Source: Hirundichthys speculiger (lineage: Eukaryota > Chordata > Actinopteri > Beloniformes > Exocoetidae). From it: a stretch of DNA of 64,000 nucleotides. This document shows, piece by piece, positions 46,640-57,557 of this stretch (position 1 is the stretch's first letter; each line of letters begins with the position of its first letter). Made by a program: the position numbers and the translations under genes. The stretch covers positions 682,001 through 746,000 of the forward strand of contig JAGFBZ010001279.1 in NCBI GenBank assembly GCA_018398805.1, in the 5' to 3' direction. Under the pieces are notes generated by a model. The model was given only the letters and a program-made list of their open reading frames with translations, ran no database searches and was not told the origin of the DNA.

Positions 46640-46990
46640 TTTTATTATTACATATTCCCATGGTGTTTATAGCTGTGTATAATTGTTCGAACAGATGAAT
46701 GTGACTCCTTCAGACATCTGGAAGTTGTACCCAAGAATGAACCAGACTGTTGGAGATCCACAATTCTCTCCCTGATATCTTGGCTGATTTTATTTTGATG
46801 TTCCCATGATGACACACAAGGCCACAGCGTGTTTGAGGTGTGACTTACAACGCATCCACAGGTGTACCTCCAATTAGTGTGATCAGAAGCTTCCAAAGCC
46901 ATGACATCATCATCAAATTATTTAAAGGCTTAATAATCTTATTGCAAGAAAACACCCAACTTTGAAGAAAAGCATTAAAAAAAAAAAAAA
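46640..46990 (-). mobile_element. Tc1-like transposase N-terminal fragment
   Basis: The - strand frame 46648-46902 encodes KISQDIRERIVDLQQSGSFL, then a SSVRTIIHSYKHHG block. This is the helix-turn-helix DNA-binding start of fish Tc1-like transposases. The catalytic part is missing. Confidence 0.85.
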
Positions 46991-49162
46991 ACTCAACAAG
47001 TTTTTATCTCTCATTCTTCTGGAATTTAACAAATACAAATAATTTTTGGTAATCTAAACTCACTTATAACAGGAAACATTTAGACCGATTTAACGTCAAA
47101 CAGTGTGACAAAAACCCCAGCTGTACTAAGAGGGAGGTCGTTTGACTCTGACCACGGGAAACTAAAGCTGCTGTTTCCTTCTAAAGCTGACTCATTAGCA
47201 CTTACTGTACACTGAGGAGCTCTTCCAACCAGACTGCAGGATTTCCTTTTTTTCCCAGACATTGCGTTTGATAATGACGCTTCTTTCGGGCAACACATCA
47301 GTTTTCTTGTACAGTGAAAAAAAAAAAAAAAAAATTAAACCTCATTGAGACATAAAGGGGCAGTTTTTGTGGCAACTTCATGTCTCGGTTGAAAGGGTAC
47401 CAATACCAAAACCGATACCCCTGATTCCAGTTCCTGATGGATACCTTTTTCAGTGCCAATTCAATAACATTTAGACATAAAGGAAGGAAGTTACTTTAGA
47501 AAACTAGTTTTTCAGAGGACAAAAAAATTACAGAATTTGGTTTAAATTGTCATCATTAGGTATCAGTATTTGCCAGCTACTCACTAATTTAAGTTTGTAA
47601 TGCAGTGAATAAAAACTAGGGGACGATTAAGCAAGTTTAGTTGTACCTTTGACCTCCGCCAAGGAAAACAACTCAGTGCAGCATCTTTGCTGCGGTTCAC
47701 ATGTGCGGTTATTTTTCAATATTTACACAGCAGCTACTGGCAGAACCAGATGGCATTAAAAACACCCCAAGAAGATGACAGCAGTCCAACGGAGCAACAG
47801 TGAGCTTCTGTCCTGGTGAATTCACCTCCACGACAAGTGGAGAATACAGGAATCGGTGGGCTCACACACCATCGCCAGTTTGGGCGGACAACTTGAGCAA
47901 CAGTTTCCACTCGTACACACCTCTCTACAATTACAACCACAATGGATGCACTCTGCCTCCTAAATCCATCCACGACGGCCTCGCTGGTTGTGAATAAAAA
48001 CAGTCCAGTTTCTCTGACCTCTGGCTCTGTGGTTGCGTTGTCTTTAGCCATCACTGATGCAGAGAGAGCACCTCCTCTGCTGTTTGGAAAGGAAAGTAGG
48101 TTTATTCCAGAGACTGGAGAGATCTGGAGAGATCCAGTGGCACAGCTCATATATCTGCAACACTTCACCAGGTGCCACGAAGGAAGAGCTCTGCTCCTGA
48201 AATGTTCTAGTTTCATCTGGTGAAGAGCTTTTCAGTCACCCACAGGAATATGTCAACGTCCGACATCCATATACCACTTGGTTCAAAGGCGAAGTTTGGA
48301 TGTGTTTCTGCCCATCATTGACTTCTGGCATTGTGCAGGTTGGTGATGTCACTCCCCTCTGAACTTTGGAAACTGTCATCCCAGGTCTATCGATGGGTGC
48401 AACGTTTGTTATCCTCGTCTGTACAGCTTCTGCTTCAGATCCTTTTCCTCTAACTCTTTAGGAACTGATGCAGCTATTACTGCTGCTCTTCGTCTGTATA
48501 ACTCTACGCTAAAATCTCCAATATGCTGATTATCGTCCTAATAAATAAAGCAAAGTCAGGTGGTTAAACTGCTGTATTTATCTTTCTCAGAATATGCTTT
48601 CATTTGTATTTCTTCAAGACTGCTTTTTAATAGCTAGTGTCTTGGTCTCACTTAGCAGTTTTTCACTACGTACACTCCTCGTTCGGGAAATTCCCCTTTC
48701 AATCAACACTCTGATTCCTTGTTGGGGGTCTCAGGTCGTTGTTGCTCACTCCAAACATGTCATGCTTTCACTGGCTGGATGAGAGATTGCCTGACAAAGG
48801 CTGGCATCTTGGTCTCACTGTAATTTCTCACTAAATACCATATACACCTCATGGGGCTGTTCTCTTTAGGAATGGCTTCACAGTGTAGGTGTTAACGATA
48901 AGTATTTCTCATAATGGTGATAAGGAATCATATGTAGTCATGGTAGGAGTTCACCACCAACCTGGCAGCGCTTCACAACTGAGCATGTGCTGCTTACCAT
49001 GTTCAGTGTCACATGTTCAACTATTCAGTGTGATGTGCATGTAGCAACAGTGCTCCCCTACTCTTTGGAGGCACATCCCCACCCCCCAACCTGGATAACA
49101 ACGGACCTCTCAAAAAATGTGATGTTGCTCAAACAACTCGACAAAGAGTCTGAGGTGTAGAC
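46991..49162. other. Intergenic sequence
   Basis: No gene. The segment 47734-48223 is open on both strands (160 codons on -, 93 on +) but shows no family motif. An A-run lies at about 47318-47334. Confidence 0.4.
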
Positions 49163-50441
49163 TAGTGATGGAACGGTTACCGGTATTACGGTGAAGCGCA
49201 GTGAGATTTTACACGATAATGAACACCATTTATGTTTGTCTTAATCTCATTATCGCGGTCGATTACCTGGATATGTAATATCAGCCTCATTCAAGTCTCG
49301 CGAGCGACTCGCGACTGTGTCTCGCGTGAATATGTAGGTTGTAACGGGGGCATCGTAATGTAAGCATCACGGAAAGTGGTGATAGCACGCAGGAAATTTA
49401 TCAACCCACTAAAGCGACAAAACCCGAGGTCTGGGCATATTTTGTTGTTGTTGTTTTCTTTTTTTGTTTTTTTTTTAAGAATGCAGAGGAACAACTGGTG
49501 GAGGACAGTTATCCTGTCTGCAGAGCACTTGTTTACATTTTATTGTAATTTGTCCAAGTACAGCGATCCCTTGCCAATTCATGTGTTAAGTTCTGTGGTT
49601 TTAGTTATTCGCGGATTTTTCAGAAGTATATAATATAATAAAAAGTCAAGAAAAAAATCGCGAAACATCACCATATATCGTGCGCGTTCTCTCACAGCGA
49701 AGAAATGTTGCGAGCCAGCCTGGCCCTTTAAGAAGGTGGCCTTATGGGTAATTGAGTGGCCTTATGGGTAATGTAGTGCACAATACCAGCGGTTTCTTTA
49801 CTAAGGTTCAGAGACCAGAGGCTGTGAAGGAAACAGAAAGACCACAGTTGAGCCTTTGTCTTGTTTCGCTGCAGTGCCTCGATACTTTTTGGTGGTTTTT
49901 AAACACATTATTTAGGCTCGGGGGGCTCCGGCTCCAGTTTGCAGATTTTGATTTTCGCGGGGGGCGCCGGTCCCCATTAACCACGAAAAATAAGGGATCA
50001 CTGTAAGTGTTTCTTTATTTTCACATTTATAGTTATTTAAGGTTTAGCTTAAGGTCCAAAATTTATTTAATTTGAAGTTGCACTATAATCTTTATTCCTG
50101 ATAATTGTTTGCATATTTTGACCTACTATGGTTGTTAAAGTGTTCATTTAAACCTGCACCAGACAAATAAGCTTTGTTCCTGTAATTAATTTAGTTCATT
50201 AAAGATAAAATATCTCTCTGTGCCTGTTGTTTCCCTTTTTAATCTCAACGTTTCATTTTGATAAGATTTTGGCTTCTAATGTTTTAGTATGAAAATCACA
50301 AGATTTTGTGAAATTATTTTAGTGTGTCTGTGTTTTTTGGACATTTGTACAGCAATGAAGAATACCGTGATATTATCGTAAACCGTGATACTTTGGTCAC
50401 TTTAATCAAGATATCAAATTTTCCATATGGTTACATCCCCA
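49163..50441. mobile_element. hAT element (1.28 kb) carrying a nested TA-target MITE
   Basis: The left end TAGTGATGGAAC and the complement of the right end TGGGGATGTAAC match at 9 of 12 bases. The flanks GTGTAGAC (49155-49162) and GTGTACAC (50442-50449) match at 7 of 8. A truncated relative without the nested insertion is at 35745-36399. No transposase was recognised. Confidence 0.85.
49563..50003. mobile_element. TA-target MITE (441 bp), nested inside the hAT element
   Basis: It is flanked by TA (49561-49562, 50004-50005), begins CAGCGATCCCTTG and ends with the complement of CAGTGATCCCTTA. It is the same family as 30657-31120. The relative at about 35973 shows the uninterrupted target, AAGTAAC, with a single TA. 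Confidence 0.9.
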
Positions 50442-50449
50442 GTGTACAC

Positions 50450-50650
50450 CCAGCTGTCAAACCGTCCAGATACCAGTCTGATGAGATCTGATGGAATGTG
50501 TGGGACGCGAGCCCTATCCACAGAGACCCCACCCCACTACCCACAGGCCCCAAAGATATGTCGCTAAAGACCCAATACCAGCTGACCATTGATGGGGGTG
50601 CACAGTGCACGGTGTTAAGCAGGGGGTCATAATGTTATGACTGATCAATA
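50450..50650. mobile_element. Fragment of a DNA transposon with a CATAATGTTATGACTGATC end
   Basis: The right end GGTCATAATGTTATGACTGA resembles the terminal repeat of a Tc1/mariner-type family frequent in fish. The left end is not visible. It abuts the hAT element. Confidence 0.45.
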
Positions 50651-50905
50651 TATTTCTGAGTAAGAATGTAGGACTTGTGGTTTGGGTGGCTGTGCTGATG
50701 TTTTTGTCTAAAAAGTGATGCTATCTAAAAAAAGAACCTAAAGATCACTGCAGTATCGATGCATAATTACCTCAAACAATCTCACTTTTTTTTTTTAACT
50801 TGCTGTCAGTGACTCAAAATCCAGTTAAGACCAAATTCATGTAACCATGAGCAACCTGATGGAAACCAAGGATCAAAGTCCCTAGAACAAATGTAAGTAA
50901 ATTTT

Positions 50906-51268
50906 CCATCCATCCATCCATCATCTATACCCGTTTCATCCTCTGTAGGATCACGGGGATCTGCTGGAGTCTATCCTAGCTGTCTGAGAAAGGCAAGTGT
51001 CCACCCTGGACAGGTCACCAGTCCATCACAGGGCCACATATAGATGAACAACCACTCACAATCACTCCTACGGGCAATTTAGAACCACCAATTAACCTGC
51101 CATGAATGTCTTTGGACTGTGGGAGGAAGCTGGAGTACCTGGAGGAAACCCACGCAAGCACGGGGAGAACATGCAAACTCCACACAGAAAGACCCCTGCT
51201 GAGGTTCCAACCAGGAACCTTCTAGCTGTGAGGCAACAGTGCTGAGCACTAAGTCACTATGCTGCCCG
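50906..51268 (-). mobile_element. tRNA-derived SINE with perfect 14-bp target duplication
   Basis: On the - strand it begins with a tRNA-like head (about 51200-51268). It continues through a body containing GGTTTCCTCCAGGTACTCCA and ends in a (GATG)n tail at 50906-50918. TGTAAGTAAATTTT occurs exactly at 50892-50905 and 51269-51282. Head, tail and duplication together show a full-length retroposition. Confidence 0.9.
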
Positions 51269-51359
51269 TGTAAGTAAATTTTGATATCTTTATTTATCTT
51301 AAGCTAAATGAAAATATAACAAGGACTCCAGCAAACCAGGCCAGTCAGGTAGAGACTTT

Positions 51360-52020
51360 GGGTAAATTTCAATTCCTCCCTTAACCCTCAATCTCAACCC
51401 TCGCCCTTAACCCTCAATTTTTAGCCCTCAATTTTAAACCCTTGAAAGTAAGTGTCAGGACTATCTTGTGACTTAGAAATGGGACACCCCTTGAGTGCAG
51501 TTACGTCTTCAGACTGAAATGTATCAGTGCCCATGTTGTCTCTGTTTTCCCTGAAATGACACAGGGATAACATTGAAAAGAACACCATATATTCTCTAAA
51601 TAATATTAGCATAATAACACAATAGAGGATACATTATTCAGCAAACATCGTAAAGTAAAAAAATGTTATGCAACAACGATGTTAATCCATGAAAAAAGAA
51701 AGAAAAAAAACAAAGACAATAAGATGGTTTCATAACATTTACATCTTTAAGAACTATGAAGATACTTACATTTGTAGGTAGCTTTTTTTGTCGCCATCCT
51801 TTTCGAAGATGTCTTTGCCAAATTACCCAGTGCCTTCTGGGTAGCCCTTACTTCCAAGGGTGGTGCCGGAGAATCTCAATTTTGAGGGCGATACAGCTCT
51901 CAGACCCGTCCCTCAATTTGACGTTCTTAGAATCGGGACAGCACTTGTACTTAGCGGGAGCGCACATTTTTGAGATTGAGGGTTGAGATTGAGGGTTAAG
52001 GGAGGATTTGGAATTCACCC
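51360..52020. mobile_element. Inverted-repeat element with telomere-like ends (661 bp)
   Basis: The left end GGGTAAATTTC and the complement of the right end GGGTGAATTCC begin inverted repeats more than 40 bp long. Both contain CCCTTAACCCTCAATCTCAA. Further CCCTCAAT and CCCTTAACC copies follow on the left. TTT lies immediately outside both ends, which could be a 3-bp target duplication as in PIF/Harbinger elements. No coding region was recognised, so superfamily assignment is tentative. Confidence 0.75.
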
Positions 52021-52569
52021 TTTAATTCATCTGAACTGTGAAGACAAGAAAAGGGACCACCTTCAGACTCACAGAACATCAAAATGTTTGGTGAAAGCAC
52101 ACAATGGGGAGGCAATAGTTTGCCTTTGTAGGTTCATTACGAATGCCAAGCTGGAGAGTGGAGGTGGAATAAAAAGGGGATCTCCGGTGTGCCTCTATAC
52201 CACAACCTCTGTGTGAAAGTGGCGTCAGACAAACATCTTTCAGAGAAGCCCAGTATTTCTTCTGGCTTGACAGATAATATTGCCCTGCAGAGTCAATGCA
52301 GCCTTTTAACTGGCTGTATTTATGTCAATTAACTTTTCTTGTCGCAATAGCTAAGTAGTTTTGGTGCCAAAAGATAACAAAATAAAGAACGTGGCAGCAT
52401 GAGAGGGAACTGGAAGCACAGGTGTTCAAGGCAAAACAACATTTGTGTCTTACTTGAGTTAAACTCAGACCTCTCAGGTCCATCGACTTATCTGCTGCCA
52501 ATTTCAAGAATCAAAGAAAGAAGAATGCTGTTTTCAGAAGGATTGTTCTAAGAGTAGAATAGCATAGAT

Positions 52570-53388
52570 CAGGGGTGTCAGACTCATTTTCACTGAGGGC
52601 CACATCAGCATCGTGGTTGCCATTGAAGGGCCAGATTGACAGCATGAATGTGACAAAATGCAAAGTAAACCAAAATTAATTAAACTGCACCTTATTATAT
52701 TGTTAAATAACTGTTTCTGTATTTATTATGTATTAAAGTTTCAAATTCTTAACTCATTATTATATTAAACTCAGTGTTTGTGGTTGTAAACCTGCTCTCG
52801 CAAAGGTGATGTTTACAGAGGCCGTTGCCATGGTAACATATTCTGTAAACATCACTCAGAGTATCCATTACTTTGGTTTCAGAAGCAGAAGCTATTCTTT
52901 GTTTTTCTTGTAGGTTAAATTTAGCATATTTTGCTCCATGTTTGTTGTCAAAATGCCAACTTAGATTAAACTCTTTCACGACTGACACCACCTCATAACA
53001 CAAAAGACAAACTGTTTTTTTCACATTGAGGTACAAACTTGTATTCGTTTTCCTGTCGTTCATGAAACTACCTTCCTTGTGCATCAATTTCTCCTTTCTT
53101 GGACATATCGTGTTTAGTTTGTAGAGGTTTTTCTTAAGTCCATCAGTTCTCAAAATCGTCTTGAGGTCTTGCTCATGGTGAGATACTGTTATCGTTGTGG
53201 GTGATGACGAAATGCATTGTGGGAGGTGTAGTTTATTGTCGATATGCGCTTCAAAGCGGTGTAAGCTTATTTTAAGTCTTAAAATATTGGTTTAAAATTT
53301 AAGCCAATAATGCACACGCTCTCGAGAGCCACATAAAATGACGTGGCGGGCCACATTTGGCCCGCGGGCCTTGTGTTTGACACATGTG
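52570..53388 (-). mobile_element. hAT (Charlie/ZBED-like) element, 819 bp, perfect 8-bp target duplication
   Basis: GCATAGAT flanks the element exactly at 52562-52569 and 53389-53396. The ends are CAGGGGTGTCAGAC and, reading the complement, CACATGTGTCAAAC, with GGGCCACAT-type subterminal repeats. An unbroken - strand frame at 52749-53153 encodes the N-terminal part of a hAT transposase with a zinc finger: CLLC, then HFDNKH. It resembles domesticated ZBED/GTF2IRD2-type proteins. The catalytic part is deleted. Confidence 0.9.
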
Positions 53389-53396
53389 GCATAGAT

Positions 53397-56184
53397 GCTC
53401 GAATGCAGTTCCTCACTGTAAACTGCTCTGGAAAGGATTATCTGTTACATGAATACATGTAATCCAATTTTAAATGAACCATGGGAAAAATATCCAGATG
53501 TTGTGCTGCTTCTGCTAAAATGTACAATGTGGAACTCTCCGCTCTACCATTATACAATGGACCACTCCTGCTTTCCAAAACCATTGCTTTAGGACAATTG
53601 CCGTGTATACTGCACGGTATGTGCAGCACGCAGTAGGTGGTTTCAAAAACAGCCTGAGAATATTTATATACTTCTTTTGCAGAAACAAACAACAACAACA
53701 AAAAAAACAAGGTTTATTTTAATAACTTGATTTGAAAGGCTAACTCAAGAAGAGATCAAGGACAGACAACAAAAAACTTAAACTGCTATGTCATTTCGAT
53801 TGATCCAACTGCGGTTGACATCATCCAAAGAGAAACTTCTAATGAAGGTGCGTGTAATCTTCTGCCGGTTGCAGGAAGCACTGGAGGGGACATTTGTGGC
53901 CAGAGTCCTGAGTCACCTCAATATGACGTTGGCCACGGCATGAGTTTCTTTACTTGTCGTAATAGTGGAAAGCCAGATTTGTTGTCATGTTTCCTGTCTG
54001 TAATTATCATGGTTTTAAGCTTTATCTGCGTCCAGTCATCTGCGAGGTACGTTGGGAACAGCAGCAACGACTGAAAATGGAATCAATTAAAAAACACTTG
54101 AGAAGTTGCAGGGAAAATAAATCATCTCTTTTTAAAAATATATGCAGACATTTCTTTCTTTTGAAGAGTTAGATGAGAAGTTTATTATCTTTTCCATGAT
54201 TGTAAAATAAACAAAACTAAAAAAAAAAGTCCTGCAGAGACCTCCTGCAGCATCTGCTGGTTGCCTTCTTCTCACAGCTTGCATACTTTGATTTTTGTGC
54301 TGATTAAAGAAACAACATACAATATGTTCACCCAAGAACTATTCTTAGATTTTTGCATTCATCTACCAACAAGATGGTTTGCAAAACAAGTCGTAGACAT
54401 CACATTTGAGGAGGAAGTGATTAGATTCTGTTATGTACAGCCCTTCGGGTGTGAGGATGCAGTAGCCAAATGTAGTAACCTGACTTTATTATTATTTTTT
54501 TAATGCACATGGAGACATCTCACGGTTTATTCTAATAGGTGTTTTCCTGAAGTGGACTGATTAAACCCAGTGAGACTTTAGATGAGATATAGTCTTTGCA
54601 AATACATGCAAAATGATTTTTTTTCCAGTCTTCCAACTTCATCTTTACAAGTGGCTGTATGTCCAGTGTAAATCGGTGGTTTTGATGAGTCAAAGGTTTC
54701 TTCTGAAACCTTACCAGGCCTCAGCTCCAGCTGCACTTCCAATCTAATAGCATGAGTCGAAGATAAAACTGAATTTTTTTTTTTCACAAATTCACAAGAA
54801 ATGAGGAGATATGGGAAGCAGGGTGCATTCCCATACTTGCATTCTAATCTCCAGTTTATCATCCAGATGTTGCATTTTTAAGGGCTGACAGCTGGCCACT
54901 GACTTTTTTAAAAAAAAACCAATATGATGTGGTAAATGCATGAATAATTGTTCCAGGTATTTAACAAATTTGAGTGTGTTCTTTTCCAGCTCCTGCTCCT
55001 GGCTAAAATAAATTAGATTTAACCACATCGGTTTATCGGTAATACTTCAAGACTGAGACCTCTTTCAAAACAGGTTCTTGCAGGTTAATGGATTGAAATG
55101 AATAATAAAAAAAAAAACTAAATTTGAGCCAAGGGAGGGAGCTGAGCAAGAGAGGGATGCACATGGGACAGACTGGGTTGGTATTCCTGTTTGAAGCCAA
55201 TGAGCGATTGCAGTACCTGGAATAGCCATGAAATGGCTCCAAAAGTGAGTCAAGTGAGTCTCGCCACCCCTGTCTGACAGTCTTATCTAACATATTATAT
55301 TAACACCTGAAGCCTTGATTCTGTCAGAGGACTAAAATCACCGACAGTGAAGCAGAAGGTGAGAACAGATAAAGGCAGTGATCCGTGTGTGTGCCGCATG
55401 GTGGTGGGCTCTGGTGTATGTAATGAATGTGTGGCGGTTTGTGATGTGATGCTTGATGGAGCCCCCCAAAGCAGTCCAGCAGCCAGAAGCTGACCTCCAA
55501 CACTTGCTCAGCATCAACCAGTGACCACAACCAGTGCTACAGACTGGAATCACACTTGTTGCTGGTGTGTTGGGCCAGTGTCATGGAGTAGACCTGGGGG
55601 CCCCAGAGCTGCCTCACAGGGGCCGCTCAGCTGTGGGGGTCACTGCATCTCTTGGGGATCCAGCTGGCAAACACCCTGGCAGGGCCAATGTTCAAGCATC
55701 GGGGGGGGGGGGGGGGGGGGGTGACCCAGGCATGCCTGCCACAACCCCCACCACCACCACCATGGTGAACACCCCCTTATAACAAGGTGTCCGAAGTTAC
55801 TTTTGTCAGCCATGCCTATAGGGGGACTCATGGGGCCAAAAATGGCAAAAGTTCCTTTGTGCTGCTCTAAATGTGGCATTAGTAAATAGAAGGTGCATGC
55901 AATGACTAAACATAGCATCAGAAAACAATGCTTTCCCAAAATAAATCAAAATGGGATTAGAAAATATAAAGCTCCCTAAAGTAAACGGATGGCGGGTGTG
56001 CTGTTCTAAAAGTGACAGACTCATGAAATAAATAAAATAGACACTGCAACTATAAAGTTTATAGGAATATCCGACCTTGACAAAAAAGTAATTTTACAGT
56101 AAAAACCTTGTATTTAGACTTATTTTGCTGTGACAAGTCATCTACAAGTGCTTCACTGATTTATTTCTGGACTTATTTCAACTA
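53397..56184. other. Intergenic sequence
   Basis: No gene or named repeat. A 21-G run lies at 55701-55721. Confidence 0.45.
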
Positions 56185-56548
56185 CAGTCATGGAAAAAAT
56201 GATTAGACCACCATTTTTTCTTCACTTTCTTGTTCATTTTAATACCTGGTACCACTAAACGTCATCATGTGACTAAAACAGACAGAAAAGAAAACACTGA
56301 ATGCATAAAAGCAGTGTTTTTGGCAGTACAACACCATAGCTATTGATGTAAAAACTTAAGTGATTTAGGTTTTAATCAAGAAAACTATGGAAAATGGTAA
56401 GATATCAGCTCTTAAATAAAACTCTTATGAGCAATCTTTGTGGTTATCGTTATGTTTGTCCAAACAAATGTACCTTTAGTTGTACCAGGCATTAAAATGA
56501 ACAAGAAACTGAAGAAAACAAGGGTGGTCTAATAATTTTTTCCATATA
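56185..56548. mobile_element. TA-target MITE with CAGTCATGGAAAAAATGATT ends
   Basis: The left end CAGTCATGGAAAAAATGATT is mirrored by AATAATTTTTTCCATA at the right; the outer right bases have decayed. TA precedes the left end at 56183-56184. It is a common Tc1/mariner-type MITE in fish. Confidence 0.7.
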
Positions 56549-56889
56549 TTCATTTATTCCATCATGTGTTTATTCAATAATGTGTCATATAATCATATCA
56601 CAAGGGGCTAAAGTTCTTTTTTATGTTGTATTTTTAATCAGAGAGATGTAATCTGAATATTAGAGCCATTATTATTCCGAATTAGTTCTATAAAGTTGGT
56701 CTTAAGGCGTGTTATGAATCAACACTGATTTCAAACCGGTATCAAAAAAAACCATGGGTCGTGTTTGTTGCAGCAGGGTTTGATCCAGACAGTGTTCTGG
56801 AGAGTTCACAGGCGTGTCCGTCCGCTGATAACTGCTGGGCTCGGTTTCATTTCTCCCCTTTAATTCATTCCATCGCATCCCCACTGCGC

Positions 56890-57219
56890 TGCTAATTGAG
56901 CCCGAGCGGAGTCAGAGTATGTCATCGAGGGTGTGGAAAGGCGGGAGGCGTGGGACGCACGTTAAGAACTTTCAGCGCGCAGCGTCGCGAGCCATAAAAA
57001 GCCCGCTTCACCTGCCGTGCGCTCAGGTCGATCCGCTTGACTTGTCTCCTCGCTCTTTCCAGGCAGAGGGCCGGAGGATCTCCGTGATTGGCTGCGCAAC
57101 CTCTCAGCCCACCCACCGCTGATTATAGGGGACTCTTGCACACTCGCTTTCCTTTCTCTCAGTGAGTCTGGGAGCTGGCCCCGGGGCTGAACGCACGGCA
57201 CACACGCAGAGCGCGCATC
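56890..57219 (+). promoter_or_regulatory. tnfsf11: tnfsf11 promoter and 5' UTR, CpG-rich
   Basis: CpG density rises sharply from about 56900 to 57480. Two core-promoter arrangements are possible: a TATA-like CATAAAAAG at 56993-57001, or an inverted CCAAT box (GATTGG at about 57086) followed by GATTATAGG near 57120. The start codon at 57220 follows. The transcription start cannot be fixed without transcript data. Confidence 0.55.
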
Positions 57220-57420
57220 ATGGCAGCTACGCACAGCGAGTACAGAGCCTACCTGCGGAACACCGTCGACATCGAGGCGGGGCAGCACCGCTTCCACCCG
57301 GTGCAGAGCTCGGAGCCCACTTACCGGCCGCTGCTTTTCGGGACCCTCGCTGTTATGGGATTGCTTCAGGTGGCCTCCAGCGTGGCGATCTTGCTGCACC
57401 TGACAGGTTATCTGCAAGAG
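57220..57420 (+). CDS. tnfsf11: tnfsf11 exon 1 (cytoplasmic tail and transmembrane helix)
   Basis: It is 67 codons from an ATG with a strong context (ATCATGG) to the donor GTAGGC. There is no signal peptide; the single hydrophobic helix with an N-terminal cytoplasmic tail is typical of type II TNF ligands. Confidence 0.88.
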
Positions 57421-57523
57421 GTAGGCGCAATGCGCGGCACCGTGCGTCCGGTTTAGCCCTCTGATCTCAAGTGCGCAACGTAAACATGGCCTCAGCATGT
57501 ATCAGGTGTTACTCTATCTTTGG

Positions 57524-57557
<34 letters not shown>

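Noticed and set aside
47734..48223. Overlapping open frames of 160 codons (-) and 93 codons (+)
   Set aside because: No family motif on either strand and no splice-supported neighbours; it may be repeat-derived, but I cannot show it.
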